Notes: generated from the sequence alone by a model not told the origin. DNA of 64,000 bases from Arcticibacterium luteifluviistationis (GCF_003258705.1 NZ_CP029480.1:1550001-1614000); one strand, 5' to 3'; positions 1-10,000 are shown, counted from the first letter of the stretch. Translations and numbers: made by a program.

Positions 1-1
1 C

Positions 2-640
2 ACACTTTGGTTTACTCCTGGTGATGACACTTTTGGTTTGATGTCTCGCAGTGAGCGAGTGGTTAATGCTGCCAAATCGTTATTAGGAGAGGGGGATCTT
101 TGTCATTTTCATTCCAAAGTAATGCAAAAAGAGCCACGAGTAGGAGGAGCATGGGAGTGGCATCAAGATTATGGTTATTGGTATAAAAATGGATTTCTTT
201 TTCCGGAGGCTATGATATCAATGATGGTGGCTATAACCGATGCCAATAAAGAGAATGGTTGCTTACAAGTATTAAAAGGCACTCATAAAATGCAACGGAT
301 TGAGCATCATTTTGCTGGAGAGCAACAGGGGGCGGATGAAGCCTTTGTAAAGGAGGCCGAAAAGATATCGGAGCTCGTTTACTGTGAATTAAAAGCAGGA
401 GATGTGCTGTTTTTTCACCCAAATACCCTTCATCGGTCGGCGGCAAACTTGTCTGATAATGCTAGATGGTCTATAATTTCTGCTTATAATTTGTCTTATA
501 ATAAACCGTTTATAGAAAAGCATACTTCATGTATTACGCCAGTTTCTATGGTAAAAGATTCATTGATGTTAGAAAAAGGTCTTAGAACTTTAGCCGATTC
601 TGATTTTCTAAATAAAGAGGAAGAGATTACTTTAAAGTGA
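2..640 (+). CDS. PhyH-type Fe(II)/2-oxoglutarate dioxygenase, 5' end outside the window
   Basis: Phytanoyl-CoA dioxygenase (PhyH) family: non-haem iron enzymes that hydroxylate small molecules with 2-oxoglutarate and O2. The frame is open from base 2, so the real start lies upstream; about 212 residues are visible against 250-300 usual for the family. The iron-binding HxD pair is read at 161-169 (WHQDYG). The distal His and an Arg that would bind 2-oxoglutarate lie in HPNTLHRSAAN and ARWS, near bases 415-470. The gene converges on the lipoprotein gene that ends 7 bases away. Substrate unknown. A second, dissimilar PhyH protein is at 38951-39688. Confidence 0.85.
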   Translation, partial: TLWFTPGDDTFGLMSRSERVVNAAKSLLGEGDLCHFHSKVMQKEPRVGGAWEWHQDYGYWYKNGFLFPEAMISMMVAITDANKENGCLQVLKGTHKMQRIEHHFAGEQQGADEAFVKEAEKISELVYCELKAGDVLFFHPNTLHRSAANLSDNARWSIISAYNLSYNKPFIEKHTSCITPVSMVKDSLMLEKGLRTLADSDFLNKEEEITLK

Positions 641-647
641 GGTTTCT

Positions 648-1298
648 TTATTCTGAATAATATGTATCATTTAAGTTTTTACCTTGTGTCCCTCTAAACC
701 TTTTTCGGAAAGATTCTCTTTCTGTAATAGAAACAAAATTTTCTTTATAGGCCAAGGTGTCTTCAATTTCTGGGTCTATCATTAGTGGCTCTAGTTTAGA
801 CAAGCTATCAAATACAAAAGGAATTAGGTCTACTGAGGGGTCTACCTTTTTCTTGATGAATTTTTTTAGCATTTTAGTTTGGAATGGGTCAGAAGCCAAT
901 GCTATACTTTCAAAGCCTAATTGTTTCGCCTTTTTGTATCCATAGTAAATATTCTCGGTGCTATGTTCAGCTTTGGTTTCTGTCAAAATAGCATCTTCTG
1001 GCATTCCTAATTCTTTCGCATACAGGGCCATTATTTCAGCTTCGTAATATGGCGTATATACAGCACCGCCTGAAAACATAATATTTTTTGCTATCCCTAA
1101 ATCGTACAGATATTTTCCCCAATAAACTCTCCAACGAAGAACTCTTTCCCACTTTTCTCCATTATGCGGTATGCCGGGTACCACCACCACATCATACGTT
1201 TTTTCTTTAGATACGTTGAAAAGCTTTTGGCTTTTCTTCTGGGAAATGGTACAGCTATAAAGCAGTAAAGTTATTAGAGCAATTGCGTATTTAGTCAT
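648..1298 (-). CDS. YdcF/SanA-like (DUF218) lipoprotein
   Basis: DUF218 family, which includes E. coli SanA, ElyC and YdcF, linked to envelope integrity. The N-terminus is a lipoprotein signal: a hydrophobic stretch followed by LLYSC with the lipid-bearing Cys near residue 16. The body shows the family landmarks: VVVPG at the start of the first strand, SGGAVYTPYYEAEIM, then ETKAEHSTENI and ALASDPFQTKM, which line the putative active pocket. Length of 216 is normal. The call is based on motif order; the enzymatic activity of the family is uncertain. Confidence 0.8.
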   Translation of the reverse strand: MTKYAIALITLLLYSCTISQKKSQKLFNVSKEKTYDVVVVPGIPHNGEKWERVLRWRVYWGKYLYDLGIAKNIMFSGGAVYTPYYEAEIMALYAKELGMPEDAILTETKAEHSTENIYYGYKKAKQLGFESIALASDPFQTKMLKKFIKKKVDPSVDLIPFVFDSLSKLEPLMIDPEIEDTLAYKENFVSITERESFRKRFRGTQGKNLNDTYYSE

Positions 1299-1357
1299 GA
1301 TTTGATATTACTAATCCTTTGTTATTAATAAAATACGTTTGACTAGGCTCTTTGGCT

Positions 1358-2914
1358 CTAATTATTTTGGCAGCCACCAATATGCCCGAGAAACGTAGCA
1401 CCTGCCTGAACCGAGAAGCCTTGATTTAGTATAATATAAGTATTGGCCTTGAGGAAAACTTTTGATGGATTTTCTATTTCACCGTATGCCTGAATCTCAT
1501 GAGAGCTTTGGTAAGTGCCAGATGAAATAGGGCTGGTATTAAGACTTAAGTTTGCTTGGCATGGCTTAATTTTCCAAGTTTCATTTCTTGCAATTATCAA
1601 ACTTACATCTCTTTCAAAAGTGACATTTAGGTTATTGACATCTTGCTGAAAACTTGAGTTATTAGCTCCAGAAGGGTGCTGAATAGACATAAACATAAAT
1701 TTATTGTCTGGAGAAAATGTCAAGCCAGTAGGTTCTGAGCCTGTGGGTGGCCTCATGAAAATTTTAACAGAAGGATTGGCTTGTGTATGGCTAGTATCTA
1801 CCAGCCAAACATAATTTCGACTACCATCTTGTAAAACCCATAGATTGCCTTCATTATCAAAAGCAAGATTGTCGTTTCCCGTACCCCATGGTTCATTGAT
1901 TATTCCAGAGGAAGTATTTAAATCATAAGTTTGTGTAGAGCCTCCAACAAATGTTTCAAAGTTACTTACGGTAGTTCCAGTTAAAGGGTCAGAGTCTTCA
2001 AAGCGATAAACTGTACTTTCTCCTTTTACAGCAAAGTATATTTTTCCATCCTTTGGACTAATTTCTACATCCTCAATTCCCGCAAAACTTGTTGCTCCCA
2101 AACTTGCGGCTTGTGTCATAGTAGAGTTTCTTTCGGCTTTAGTAGTATTATTAAGTAAAAGCCAGTTACCTGAGCCACCTTTTGAACCAACGTAAACATA
2201 TAACTTCCCTGAATGAAGATTTTGTGCTGCATCTGCTACAAATTTGAACAGGTATCCTGGGCTGCTATCTGCACCTTGATAAGCTGTTCTTTGGTTTGCA
2301 TGAACGACTATATTCTCATGTGCAAAGTTTCCAAGAGCCCAAATCTTCTGATTATTGACAATAGTTCTGCTGACTGGGTCAATTTCAATCGCCCAACCAG
2401 TATCGTTGTAACTATCATTATTAAAGTCATAGGTAGTTGGGTACTCTTCGCAGGTGATAATGGTATTCCATGGAGTAACTGTGCCCGAGCAGTTTGCCAC
2501 GGTGCCCACCACGGGTGTAAAGTCTATGGCGGAAGCGTTTGATTTAGACCAACGAATGGTGGTACTGTCAAAATTAACATCCATTATAGAAACTCCACCA
2601 GGTAGGTATTCTGAATTGATGGAGAGGTAACCGTTAGTACTGCTGCCGTTTAATGGGACAAATCCTGTGAAATCAAAATTTGGAGGGAAGGTATTGCCGT
2701 CACTCATTGTATCTCCTCTTTGAGCAATTACCTGAAAACTGTAACCAAAAGGTATAAAGAGCGAGTCTTTTTGGTCTAGAGGGGCTAAAGAAGTAAAGTT
2801 AGATAATGGCGTAATTGTACTATCTACCAGAATTGTGTTTTCTGGAGAAACCATGCCTAAGCATGATAGTGAGCTAGTGTAAACTAGCAAACACACAAGT
2901 AGGAGCTTTTTCAA
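1358..2914 (-). CDS. Secreted PhoX-like (DUF839) protein with C-terminal sorting/anchor-type module
   Basis: An N-terminal Sec signal peptide (about 20 residues) is followed by a beta-propeller of the PhoX/DUF839 type. Landmarks are FIPFGYSFQVIAQRGD, GYLSINSEY, NTIITCEEYPTTYDF (PhoX-type metal/phosphate-site region), FAHENIVV, YQGADSSPGYLFKF and GTGNDNLAFDNEGNLW. PhoX enzymes are calcium/iron phosphatases; activity here is inferred. The last 60 or so residues (SPISSGTYQSS to IGGC) form a separate Gly/Val-rich repeat-like module resembling the 3-coathanger-stack tails of Cytophagales secreted proteins. A related tail ends the protein at 41639-43111. No obvious operon partner. Confidence 0.78.
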   Translation of the reverse strand: MKKLLLVCLLVYTSSLSCLGMVSPENTILVDSTITPLSNFTSLAPLDQKDSLFIPFGYSFQVIAQRGDTMSDGNTFPPNFDFTGFVPLNGSSTNGYLSINSEYLPGGVSIMDVNFDSTTIRWSKSNASAIDFTPVVGTVANCSGTVTPWNTIITCEEYPTTYDFNNDSYNDTGWAIEIDPVSRTIVNNQKIWALGNFAHENIVVHANQRTAYQGADSSPGYLFKFVADAAQNLHSGKLYVYVGSKGGSGNWLLLNNTTKAERNSTMTQAASLGATSFAGIEDVEISPKDGKIYFAVKGESTVYRFEDSDPLTGTTVSNFETFVGGSTQTYDLNTSSGIINEPWGTGNDNLAFDNEGNLWVLQDGSRNYVWLVDTSHTQANPSVKIFMRPPTGSEPTGLTFSPDNKFMFMSIQHPSGANNSSFQQDVNNLNVTFERDVSLIIARNETWKIKPCQANLSLNTSPISSGTYQSSHEIQAYGEIENPSKVFLKANTYIILNQGFSVQAGATFLGHIGGCQNN

Positions 2915-3040
2915 ACTATAATATAGTTTGATTTTCTTTAAAAGTGATTCATCAGGTAATTTAACTCGGTGTTTTAAAGATAAAACTGTACGAACAGTCT
3001 TTTCCTAATGCTTAATTTAAAGCATGTGAGTTAAACGCTG

Positions 3041-3084
3041 AAAATAAAAAACCAGCCAGTACTTAAAGTACAGGGCTGGTTTTT
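3041..3084 (-). terminator. Rho-independent terminator overlapping the end of the small sigma-partner gene
   Basis: An 8-bp stem (3050-3057 with 3074-3081) is extended inward by a second 5-bp pairing (3059-3063 with 3067-3071). On the minus strand it runs into a T-rich tract (complement of 3041-3050). The stop codon of 3063-3305 lies in the hairpin itself. T residues also follow on the plus strand at 3079-3084, so it could act in both directions. Confidence 0.75.
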
Positions 3085-3305
3085 CTTGAATATGCCAATA
3101 TTTTACTAATCGACAGGTCCGAAGGAATCATCTTTATGTTTTCCATTTCTGCTTTTATATTTAGACTATCTAAATAGAAGTCTAGCAGATTGACATCTCT
3201 AGCAAGAGACTCTTCAATTATGGCATTTTCTTTTTTAGATGTTTCGTTATAAACATAACGAACTACATCATTTAACTGTGTTGTAAAGGTTGGTATCATA
3301 CGCAT
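3063..3305 (-). CDS. Small acidic protein overlapping the sigma factor gene, unknown function
   Basis: An 80-residue protein whose ATG lies inside the last 13 codons of the ECF sigma gene (38 bases of overlap in a different frame), which implies translational coupling. No signal peptide and no membrane segment are seen. The sequence is mostly predicted helix, with an Asp/Glu-rich middle (LARDVNLLDFYLDSL). It lacks the transmembrane segment expected of a classic ECF anti-sigma factor, so a soluble partner or modulator of the sigma factor is inferred from position only. Its end is embedded in a strong terminator, which makes the two genes a complete bicistronic unit. Confidence 0.6.
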   Translation of the reverse strand: MRMIPTFTTQLNDVVRYVYNETSKKENAIIEESLARDVNLLDFYLDSLNIKAEMENIKMIPSDLSISKILAYSRKTSPVL

Positions 3306-3873
3306 AAACTGATTTACTCATCATTTTTCTTAAATTAATGAGAGCATAACGCATACGACCCAAAGCAGTATTGATACTTACACCAGTTGCATCAGCAATT
3401 TCCTGAAAACTCATGTCTTCATAGTGTCTCATAATGAGCACTTCTCTTTGCTGATCTGGCAGTTGTTTTATCAATCCCCTTAAGTGCTCGTGAGATTCCT
3501 TCTTGATTTGTTTAGTTTCAATCGAGTTCTCTGAGAAATTAAGAGTATTAAAAACATTGCTTCCGTCTTCAAAAACTACTTTTGGGTAGCGTTTTGCTCT
3601 ACGGAAATAGTCTATAGCGAGGTTATGACCTATTCTCAGTATCCAAGGAAGAAATTTACCTTCTTCATTATACTTACCATTTCGTAGTGTTTTTATCGCT
3701 TTGATAAAAGTATCCTGCATAAGGTCTTCAGCCACATACTGGTCTTTCACTACAAGATAAATGGTGGTGTATATTTTAGATTTGTAACGCTCTACTAGCG
3801 TGTCAAAAGCCGCATCATCTCCTTTGATGTATGCTGATACCAGTTCACTCTCGTTAATTCGAACTTTTTCCAT
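3268..3873 (-). CDS. ECF-type RNA polymerase sigma factor
   Basis: 201 residues with sigma region 2 at about 22-95 (AFDTLVERYKSKIYTTIY, DLMQDTFIKAIKTLR, LPWILRIGHNLAIDYFRR) and region 4 at about 130-185 (LPDQQREVLIMRHYEDMSFQEI cannot be quoted in full; its helix-turn-helix continues as DATGVSINTALGRMRYAL). This is the group-4 extracytoplasmic-function type that redirects RNA polymerase to a small regulon. The downstream gene overlaps its 3' end by 38 bases. No membrane anti-sigma gene is adjacent, unlike the other two sigma genes of this window. Three GTTAAC palindromes lie in its upstream region. Confidence 0.92.
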   Translation of the reverse strand: MEKVRINESELVSAYIKGDDAAFDTLVERYKSKIYTTIYLVVKDQYVAEDLMQDTFIKAIKTLRNGKYNEEGKFLPWILRIGHNLAIDYFRRAKRYPKVVFEDGSNVFNTLNFSENSIETKQIKKESHEHLRGLIKQLPDQQREVLIMRHYEDMSFQEIADATGVSINTALGRMRYALINLRKMMSKSVYAYDTNLYNTVK

Positions 3874-4183
3874 CTTACATGTCGTTTAGTTAACGTAGAG
3901 GTTTGTATCTATATTGTTTTGCTTTTGGTTATTAATAATTAAGAGTCGAAAGATAATGGATTGTTTCTGACAAAATCAAGGAACTACCCTAAAAGTTAGT
4001 TAACGGTCAGTTAACAGTATGGTTGAAATCTGTCAATCTTACTTATCTACGTAATAAAAATGTTTCAAGATGTATTTCGTTTTATAAATGTCAAATTTAG
4101 TATAAAATTATAGGGCTAGAAAATAGCGGTATAGTTTTTGATATTATGAATATGTAATATAACATAACGTGCATTTCTCAATC
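3874..4183. promoter_or_regulatory. 310-base divergent intergenic region with three GTTAAC palindromes
   Basis: Non-coding stretch between the divergent sigma gene and the Lys-rich barrel gene. AGTTAAC occurs at 3888-3894, 3998-4004 and 4009-4015; the last two are 11 bases apart, centre to centre, and the first lies about 15 bases before the sigma ATG. The repeated self-complementary hexamer could be an operator for a dimeric regulator. The rest is AT-rich and shows no ORF or RNA gene. Confidence 0.35.
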
Positions 4184-5701
4184 ATGCTTACACCTAATAA
4201 TACGTTTATAATCAGTAGGATAATTAAATTAAGAGCGTGGTCTTTTTTTAAGGTTCTTTTTGCTTTTTTATTCATAAATGCGACATTTTCCCTTGATGTG
4301 TTGGCTCAAAGGGACGTTATTATCACCCAAGCAAAAGAAGAAATTAGGTGTAGGATATTGGATGAAACACCAACTCGTTTTATTTATGCTTATGTAGGGC
4401 CTAAGGGTGATATTCTTAGAAATGAGATTTTTAAAAACTTAGTAAGTGATTTCCGTTACAATAAATATGATAGTGATCTTCCTTTAGCTACCTCGAAAAA
4501 AGGGAAGTCTAAAAAGAACAAAAAATCTAAAGACATTGGCTTTGCTACTAATGATGTAGCGAGTAGTGATTCTCACTCAAAGGAAACCGTTAAGAATAAA
4601 AAGGATAAAGAAGAGAAGGCGGTTTCAGAAAGTAAGGCTTTAGAGCAGCCTGTGAAATCTAAAAAGGAATTAAGAAAAGAACAAAAAGCGAATAAGGAAA
4701 AGGACGAAGTTGCTTCTAAAGATAAGGCCGATCAAGAAGTGTTGGCCGAAATTAAAACTTCCCAAGAGCCTGAAAAGTCTAAAAAAGAATTAAGAAAGGA
4801 GCAAAAGGCGAATGAGGATAAAGCAAAGGTGGAAAAGGCTAATGAAGATGAAATTGTTTTAGAAACTTCAAAAAAGCCAGTAACAGAAATTAAGCAGCCT
4901 GTTGACAAAGAATTGACAAAAGAGTCAAAAGAAAAGCCAGTTGCTAAAAATATTGATGAGAAATCAACCTTGAAACCTGAGAAATCCATGGTTGAGGTTC
5001 CAAAGAAATCAACTCCGGTTGTTGGAGGTACATCCGTTGAGACTACTGGCGAATTTGAAAATTATTTAAAGTGGCGTATAGGTGTTAAAGCAGGAATTGG
5101 AAATATTTTGGACAACAATTTTGAAGCATCTAATGCTTATGGTTTGTATCAAGAAAGGCTTTTGAAAGGCTGGACTTTTGGTGCAGATTTAGCCTTTTTC
5201 CCATTAGAAGGTTTTGGCTTAGGCTTAGTTTATACAGATTTTAAGTCGTCCAACTCTAGCGATAATTTAACTTATATAAATCAGGTTTCTGGTGAGGAAA
5301 TAACCGGAAGTATTTCTAATAAAGTATCTAGAAAATTTTTAGGACCTGCTTTTTTCTTGAGGAAAGGTATTGATTTTAAGACATTTGTAGTGTTGGGTGT
5401 GAGCCCTGGAATGTATTTTTACAGTGATAAAGGAGATTATAGTCAGGCTAATTTTGAATATACAGGAAGAGAGTTTGGCGGAGCCGCTACCTTAGGCCTA
5501 GACTTTTTATTAGGAAATGATATTATAGGACGAGACATCATTCTTAGCCTAGAAGCTGGATATAATATGGGTAAGATTAATGACCTAAATTATGGTGACG
5601 GTACAGGAGCGGTGACTTTAGCCAATCCTATTATTATGGATAGGCTAGATTTCTCTATCGGACTAAGGTTTATGAGGTTTCCTAAATATTTGAAGAAGTA
5701 A
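4184..5701 (+). CDS. Secreted protein with Lys/Glu-rich linker and C-terminal outer-membrane barrel
   Basis: I do not recognise a named family. The ATG at 4184 gives an n-region, a hydrophobic core (FFKVLFAFLFINATF) and a cleavage-like site after VLAQ; a GTG five codons upstream is possible but less likely. A short folded segment (IITQAKEEIRCRI to LVSDFRYN) comes first, followed by about 160 residues very rich in Lys and Glu, with an internal duplication: KSKKELRKEQKAN occurs twice about 39 residues apart. The last 210 residues read as alternating strands with aromatic girdles and end in Phe/Leu-rich strands, as in porin-like OMPs of 8-10 strands (GVKAGIGNILDNNF, AATLGLDFLL, FSIGLRFM). An outer-membrane protein with a long charged periplasmic linker is inferred. 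Confidence 0.6.
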   Translation: MLTPNNTFIISRIIKLRAWSFFKVLFAFLFINATFSLDVLAQRDVIITQAKEEIRCRILDETPTRFIYAYVGPKGDILRNEIFKNLVSDFRYNKYDSDLPLATSKKGKSKKNKKSKDIGFATNDVASSDSHSKETVKNKKDKEEKAVSESKALEQPVKSKKELRKEQKANKEKDEVASKDKADQEVLAEIKTSQEPEKSKKELRKEQKANEDKAKVEKANEDEIVLETSKKPVTEIKQPVDKELTKESKEKPVAKNIDEKSTLKPEKSMVEVPKKSTPVVGGTSVETTGEFENYLKWRIGVKAGIGNILDNNFEASNAYGLYQERLLKGWTFGADLAFFPLEGFGLGLVYTDFKSSNSSDNLTYINQVSGEEITGSISNKVSRKFLGPAFFLRKGIDFKTFVVLGVSPGMYFYSDKGDYSQANFEYTGREFGGAATLGLDFLLGNDIIGRDIILSLEAGYNMGKINDLNYGDGTGAVTLANPIIMDRLDFSIGLRFMRFPKYLKK

Positions 5702-5706
5702 ACCCC

Positions 5707-7017
5707 TTAAGGGATTACTTCACCATACAAGTCAAACTCTTCAGCAGAGTTGATTTTAACATTTGCAAAATCTCCAAGTCTTACGTATTGATTAGCACTT
5801 ACTAAAACCTCGTTATCTACTTCTGGAGAGTCAAACTCTGTTCTCCCGATAAAGTAATCGCCTTCTTTGCGATCAAACAGTACTTTATACGTATTGCCGA
5901 TTTTTTCATTATTTAGCTCCTGAGAAATACCTTGTTGAAGTTCCATGATAAGGTCGGTTCTTTCTTGCTTTATTTCGGCAGGAATATCATCTGGCATAGA
6001 GTAAGAATGGGTATCTATCTCATGAGAATATTGGAAAACTCCTAGTCTGTCAAATCTCATTTTCTCTACAAAACGGTACATCTCTTCAAAATGGTCTTCG
6101 GTTTCACCCGGATGGCCAGCTATCAAAGTTGTTCTAAGGGCTAGTTCAGGAAGCTTTTGACGAATTGTATCTACAAGGTTTTCTGTTTTCTCGCGAGTTA
6201 TACCTCTTCTCATGAGTTTAAGTATCTCAGAAGAACCATGCTGTAAAGGCATGTCAAGGTAATTGCAGACGTTTGGTCTGTTCTTGATTACATCCAATAC
6301 ATCCATAGGGAAACCCGCTGGATACGCGTATTGCAATCTTATCCAGTCTATTCCTTCTACGTCAGCTAGTCTGTCTAAAAGCTCAGCCAGGTTCCTTTTT
6401 TTATAGATATCTAGACCATAGTAGGTAAGGTCTTGAGCAATCAAAATAAGTTCTTTTGTCCCTTTTGCAGCCAAATTGTTGGCTTGTGTAATCAAACCTT
6501 CCATTGGCGTAGAAATATGACCGCCACGCATCAATGGAATAGCACAGAAAGAGCAAGGCCTGTCACAGCCTTCGGCAATTTTCAAATAAGCATAATGAGC
6601 AGGAGTGGTCAATAGACGCTCACCTACCAGTTCCTTTTTGTAATCGGCCTTTAATGTTTTTAGAAGACGTGGGAGTTCGTTAGTTCCGAACCAAGCATCC
6701 ACTTGAGGGATTTCAGGAGCCAACTCATCTTTGAAACGATGTGATAAGCAACCCGAAACATATACTTTTTCTACAAGGCCAGCTTCTTTGGCATCTACAT
6801 ACCTTAAGATGGTGTCAATAGACTCTTGCTTGGCATTGTCTATAAAGCCACAAGTATTAATCACAACAACGGTTGAATTGTCGTCCTTAGCTTCGTGCTC
6901 TACAGAAACTCCATTCCCTTTTAATTGAGTGAATAAAATTTCTGAATCTACCACGTTTTTAGAACAACCTAACGTGACAATATTAACCTGAGTTTTTTTA
7001 TTTCCTTTTGTCTTCAT
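5707..7017 (-). CDS. rimO: Ribosomal protein S12 methylthiotransferase RimO
   Basis: Radical-SAM methylthiotransferase that converts a conserved Asp of ribosomal protein S12 to its beta-methylthio form, using two [4Fe-4S] clusters. From the ATG at 7017 the N-terminal (UPF0004) cluster ligands are Cys18, Cys56 and Cys90 (TLGCSKNVVDSE, NTCGFIDNA, SGCLSHRF). The radical-SAM CxxxCxxC is Cys151, Cys155 and Cys158 (EGCDRPCSFCAIP). A TRAM domain covers about the last 65 residues. At 436 residues the length is typical. An upstream TTG at 7029 was not chosen. The stop lies within a CCCTTAAGGG palindrome shared with the convergent gene's end. Confidence 0.95.
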   Translation of the reverse strand: MKTKGNKKTQVNIVTLGCSKNVVDSEILFTQLKGNGVSVEHEAKDDNSTVVVINTCGFIDNAKQESIDTILRYVDAKEAGLVEKVYVSGCLSHRFKDELAPEIPQVDAWFGTNELPRLLKTLKADYKKELVGERLLTTPAHYAYLKIAEGCDRPCSFCAIPLMRGGHISTPMEGLITQANNLAAKGTKELILIAQDLTYYGLDIYKKRNLAELLDRLADVEGIDWIRLQYAYPAGFPMDVLDVIKNRPNVCNYLDMPLQHGSSEILKLMRRGITREKTENLVDTIRQKLPELALRTTLIAGHPGETEDHFEEMYRFVEKMRFDRLGVFQYSHEIDTHSYSMPDDIPAEIKQERTDLIMELQQGISQELNNEKIGNTYKVLFDRKEGDYFIGRTEFDSPEVDNEVLVSANQYVRLGDFANVKINSAEEFDLYGEVIP

Positions 7018-7090
7018 AATCAGCGGCAAAGGTCGTTCTTTTTTCTGAACTTATTCAATATTAAGTGTAGACCATCAGAAATAGTACTTA

Positions 7091-10000
7091 TTAAAAGCCA
7101 TCAGATTCTTCTACCACAGGTTTTGATGGTGTTTCCGTAGTACTGCCATTAGTGCTTTGTGTTTGAATTGGAGCAATAGTTCCAGGAACCGATGGCGTAG
7201 CTCTTTTTGGCTGAGCAAATGCTTCTTCAGAAACACCCATGTAGGTCATAAGATATCTTTTTCTAAAGGCCATAGCTTCAGCCATGTCAATATTAATAAG
7301 TTCAATGCCTTTCGATGTTTTATCTTTTTCAGCCAGCATTTTATTGAATTCAAAATCAGATGAAAGTATGCCTAGCTGTCCTGCTTTATAACCTAAGTAA
7401 TACCATGTGTCAGGCGAAACCTCTAAGAAAATATAGATTTCGTCGCCCGTTCGTGGGTTCTTGATAATTTCGAGGTAGCCTGGAATTTTGCTGTTGATAT
7501 CAGTTTCTCCAATATTTGAAATACCCAAAGGTTCTGTACTATAAAAGGAATTGAAAACGGGATTCCATTTGAGTTTTAAATCGCTGAAAAGGATGCTAGC
7601 AAAAAACTTTGGCGAAGCCTGGAATAAAGGAATATGTCCTTTGTAGTACTTCGTTTTATAATCTTCAGTTGCTTTTGCTCCAACAAACTGAGTCATTTTT
7701 GATAGGAATTCAGGGCTTTCAAAGGCAATTGCTCCTTCCGAATTACCGATGTCAAGATTGGTTTTGACAATGTTGTCTCCCATTTTTAATAGCATTGGGA
7801 TAGGAATAGGCATGTTAAACTTCATCATGGTGTTAAAGAGATATTCCATGGAATCTAATCTTACCTCACCCAGACCTACGGTTTCTACATAAGAGCTTAA
7901 GTCGGGTGTTAAAAAGTTGAACTTACCATCAAGTTTGATTAAGCCTTCATCATCATAAAGTTCATATTTATTACCCGTATTGTCTTTTGTGTTTGGGTAA
8001 ATTGTAAACCTCTTGTTAGGCTCGTCTCTTTTAAAAGTTCCTCTTGCTAAGAAGATATCATAGTCGTCTTCATATCCTTTTGCTGACAAAAAGGTAGGGT
8101 AGAGGCCTTCAGAAGAAGCTGATGGTTTTAAATGAAGACCTGCGAATAACGGTTTTCCTCCATCTTTCAGCGTTTCGTCCACGTTGATAATTATCTCTTC
8201 AGACTTGCTTCCTGTATAATTAATCCAGTTACTTCCTAAAACAGGGTATTTGTCTAATACAGGCGTAACCTGACCTCTAAGAATTAGATTCTTAAAAGGA
8301 GCCTGCATGGTAATATCACCTATATAAAGCATTTTAGGAGATAAATAAACACTGTCTGATTCAGTAAGTGATGCCTTGGCAATGGTCGATAGTTTTTGAG
8401 ATTTTTTAGTTCTTAATACCTGCCCTTCAGGAGTAATTTCGGCAAACTCAAAACTTCCCATTTTGATATTGAAAGTGTCAGAGCTTACATTGATAAATTG
8501 ATAGGAGGCATCACCTGAGTAGCTCAATTTTGAGTTGATAGTGATATTGGCGTTAGCTAATGTATGGTATTTATTAACCATATCAGCTATTACGGTGGCA
8601 TTGGTAAATGGGTCTAGTTTTCCTTCCCCTCTTACGGCCACTTTGCCATTCTTTGGAATAATGATAGCATCCACAGAGTTTATACCTGGTACGCCATTAA
8701 TGTTAAGGATATTTTGCGGAATGTCATATAAAGCCGACTCTCCATTAAAGGCTAGGCCGTATTGATTAGGGGCGGTTGATATAAATTTAGAACTCTCCAC
8801 ATTCCCTTTCATGCTAATGCTTTTCTTTAGGATGTTCCACTCTGCGTTGTCAATAGTGGTTTGGTAGGCTGCATTTGGGAATGATATGGAAGAAGAAGTA
8901 GTGTCGTTAAAGTCACCATTCCGAGGAGATATACTAACTATTTTATCTGCAATGTTGAAGTCTAACTCTACATTTTGACCATCTAAAACATCTTTAGAAC
9001 CCTCCGTTTCTGATTTAATTAGGAAACTAGACTCTGAAGCCAGAAAACCAGTTTTGTTAAATTTGATGGCATTTGATTTTGCTTGTGAGTCGTCTCTTTC
9101 TAAAACTCCTTGCCCATAAAGCCCGCTTTTTCTTACCACCAAGCCGCCACTAAGCATGGTGCTTTTTTGATAGAAACTGTAAGCTTCGGTTGATTTAATA
9201 TTTAGGCTATCGGCTTCTGGTTTCCATGAAGCCTTAAACTCCGCAATAGTCACATCTGGAAAATAGGTGTTATTACTGGTGAAAGCCTCTTTGATGTTAG
9301 CCTTTTCCCCTTCCATTTTTAGTTCATCAAAGCCAAATCTAGCTTTATTTACTTCAAGGGTAGCCGCTAAGTGGTTTAATGTACCTGTTGAGACTAAGCC
9401 TTTTTTAGTCATTTCTAATGGACTGGAGAATTTGAATGCGGAAGGCGAATCATAGAGTTCATAAGCTCCTTTAGGGTTATGCACAAAACCAATGGAGGTA
9501 TCGGGCATTACAATTAAGGTTTCCCTGATAGGTTTTATAATTCCACCTGCATTAAAAATACCTCCGTAGACAAGATTGACACTGTTTAAGCTATCATGGT
9601 CAATGGCGTCTATTTTAAAAGAAACCTCTTCAGGATAGCCATAAGATCCTCTTTCTGGATTGTTGAACTTGACCAAAGCACCATCTGGAATAACCAAGCG
9701 AGGGTATTGTGGTAGTTTTTTTCTTCCAGATTTATTGTCGGGAGCATTTAGATATAAAGTACCCGTTTTTCCATAAATAACATGGGCACCTATTTCTGCT
9801 ACGCCACCAGCATTATAAATATCAATAGGGGTAAATGATATAGTATCAATTCGGTTAAGGTTAACCAGAAAACGCTCATAATCAACTTCAAAGTCACCAA
9901 TGATTTTGTAGTTTTTTATTACTATTTCCCCATGAAATTTGAAGGACTTACTGCCTTCCATTTTCAGGGATTGGTCTCTTGGTAAAAATCGAATTCCTAG

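Noticed and set aside
231-446. 71-residue minus-strand ORF in the PhyH gene
   Set aside because: Lies wholly inside a well supported gene in another frame; no family features.
2213-2542. 109-residue plus-strand ORF
   Set aside because: Antisense to the PhoX-like gene; composition is not protein-like.
5704-5713. CCCTTAAGGG palindrome as a terminator
   Set aside because: Loop-free palindrome of ten bases with no U-tract on either side; only noted in the rimO entry.
7018-7029. Upstream TTG start for rimO
   Set aside because: The ATG at 7017 gives the usual family length and start; the extension adds four unsupported residues.
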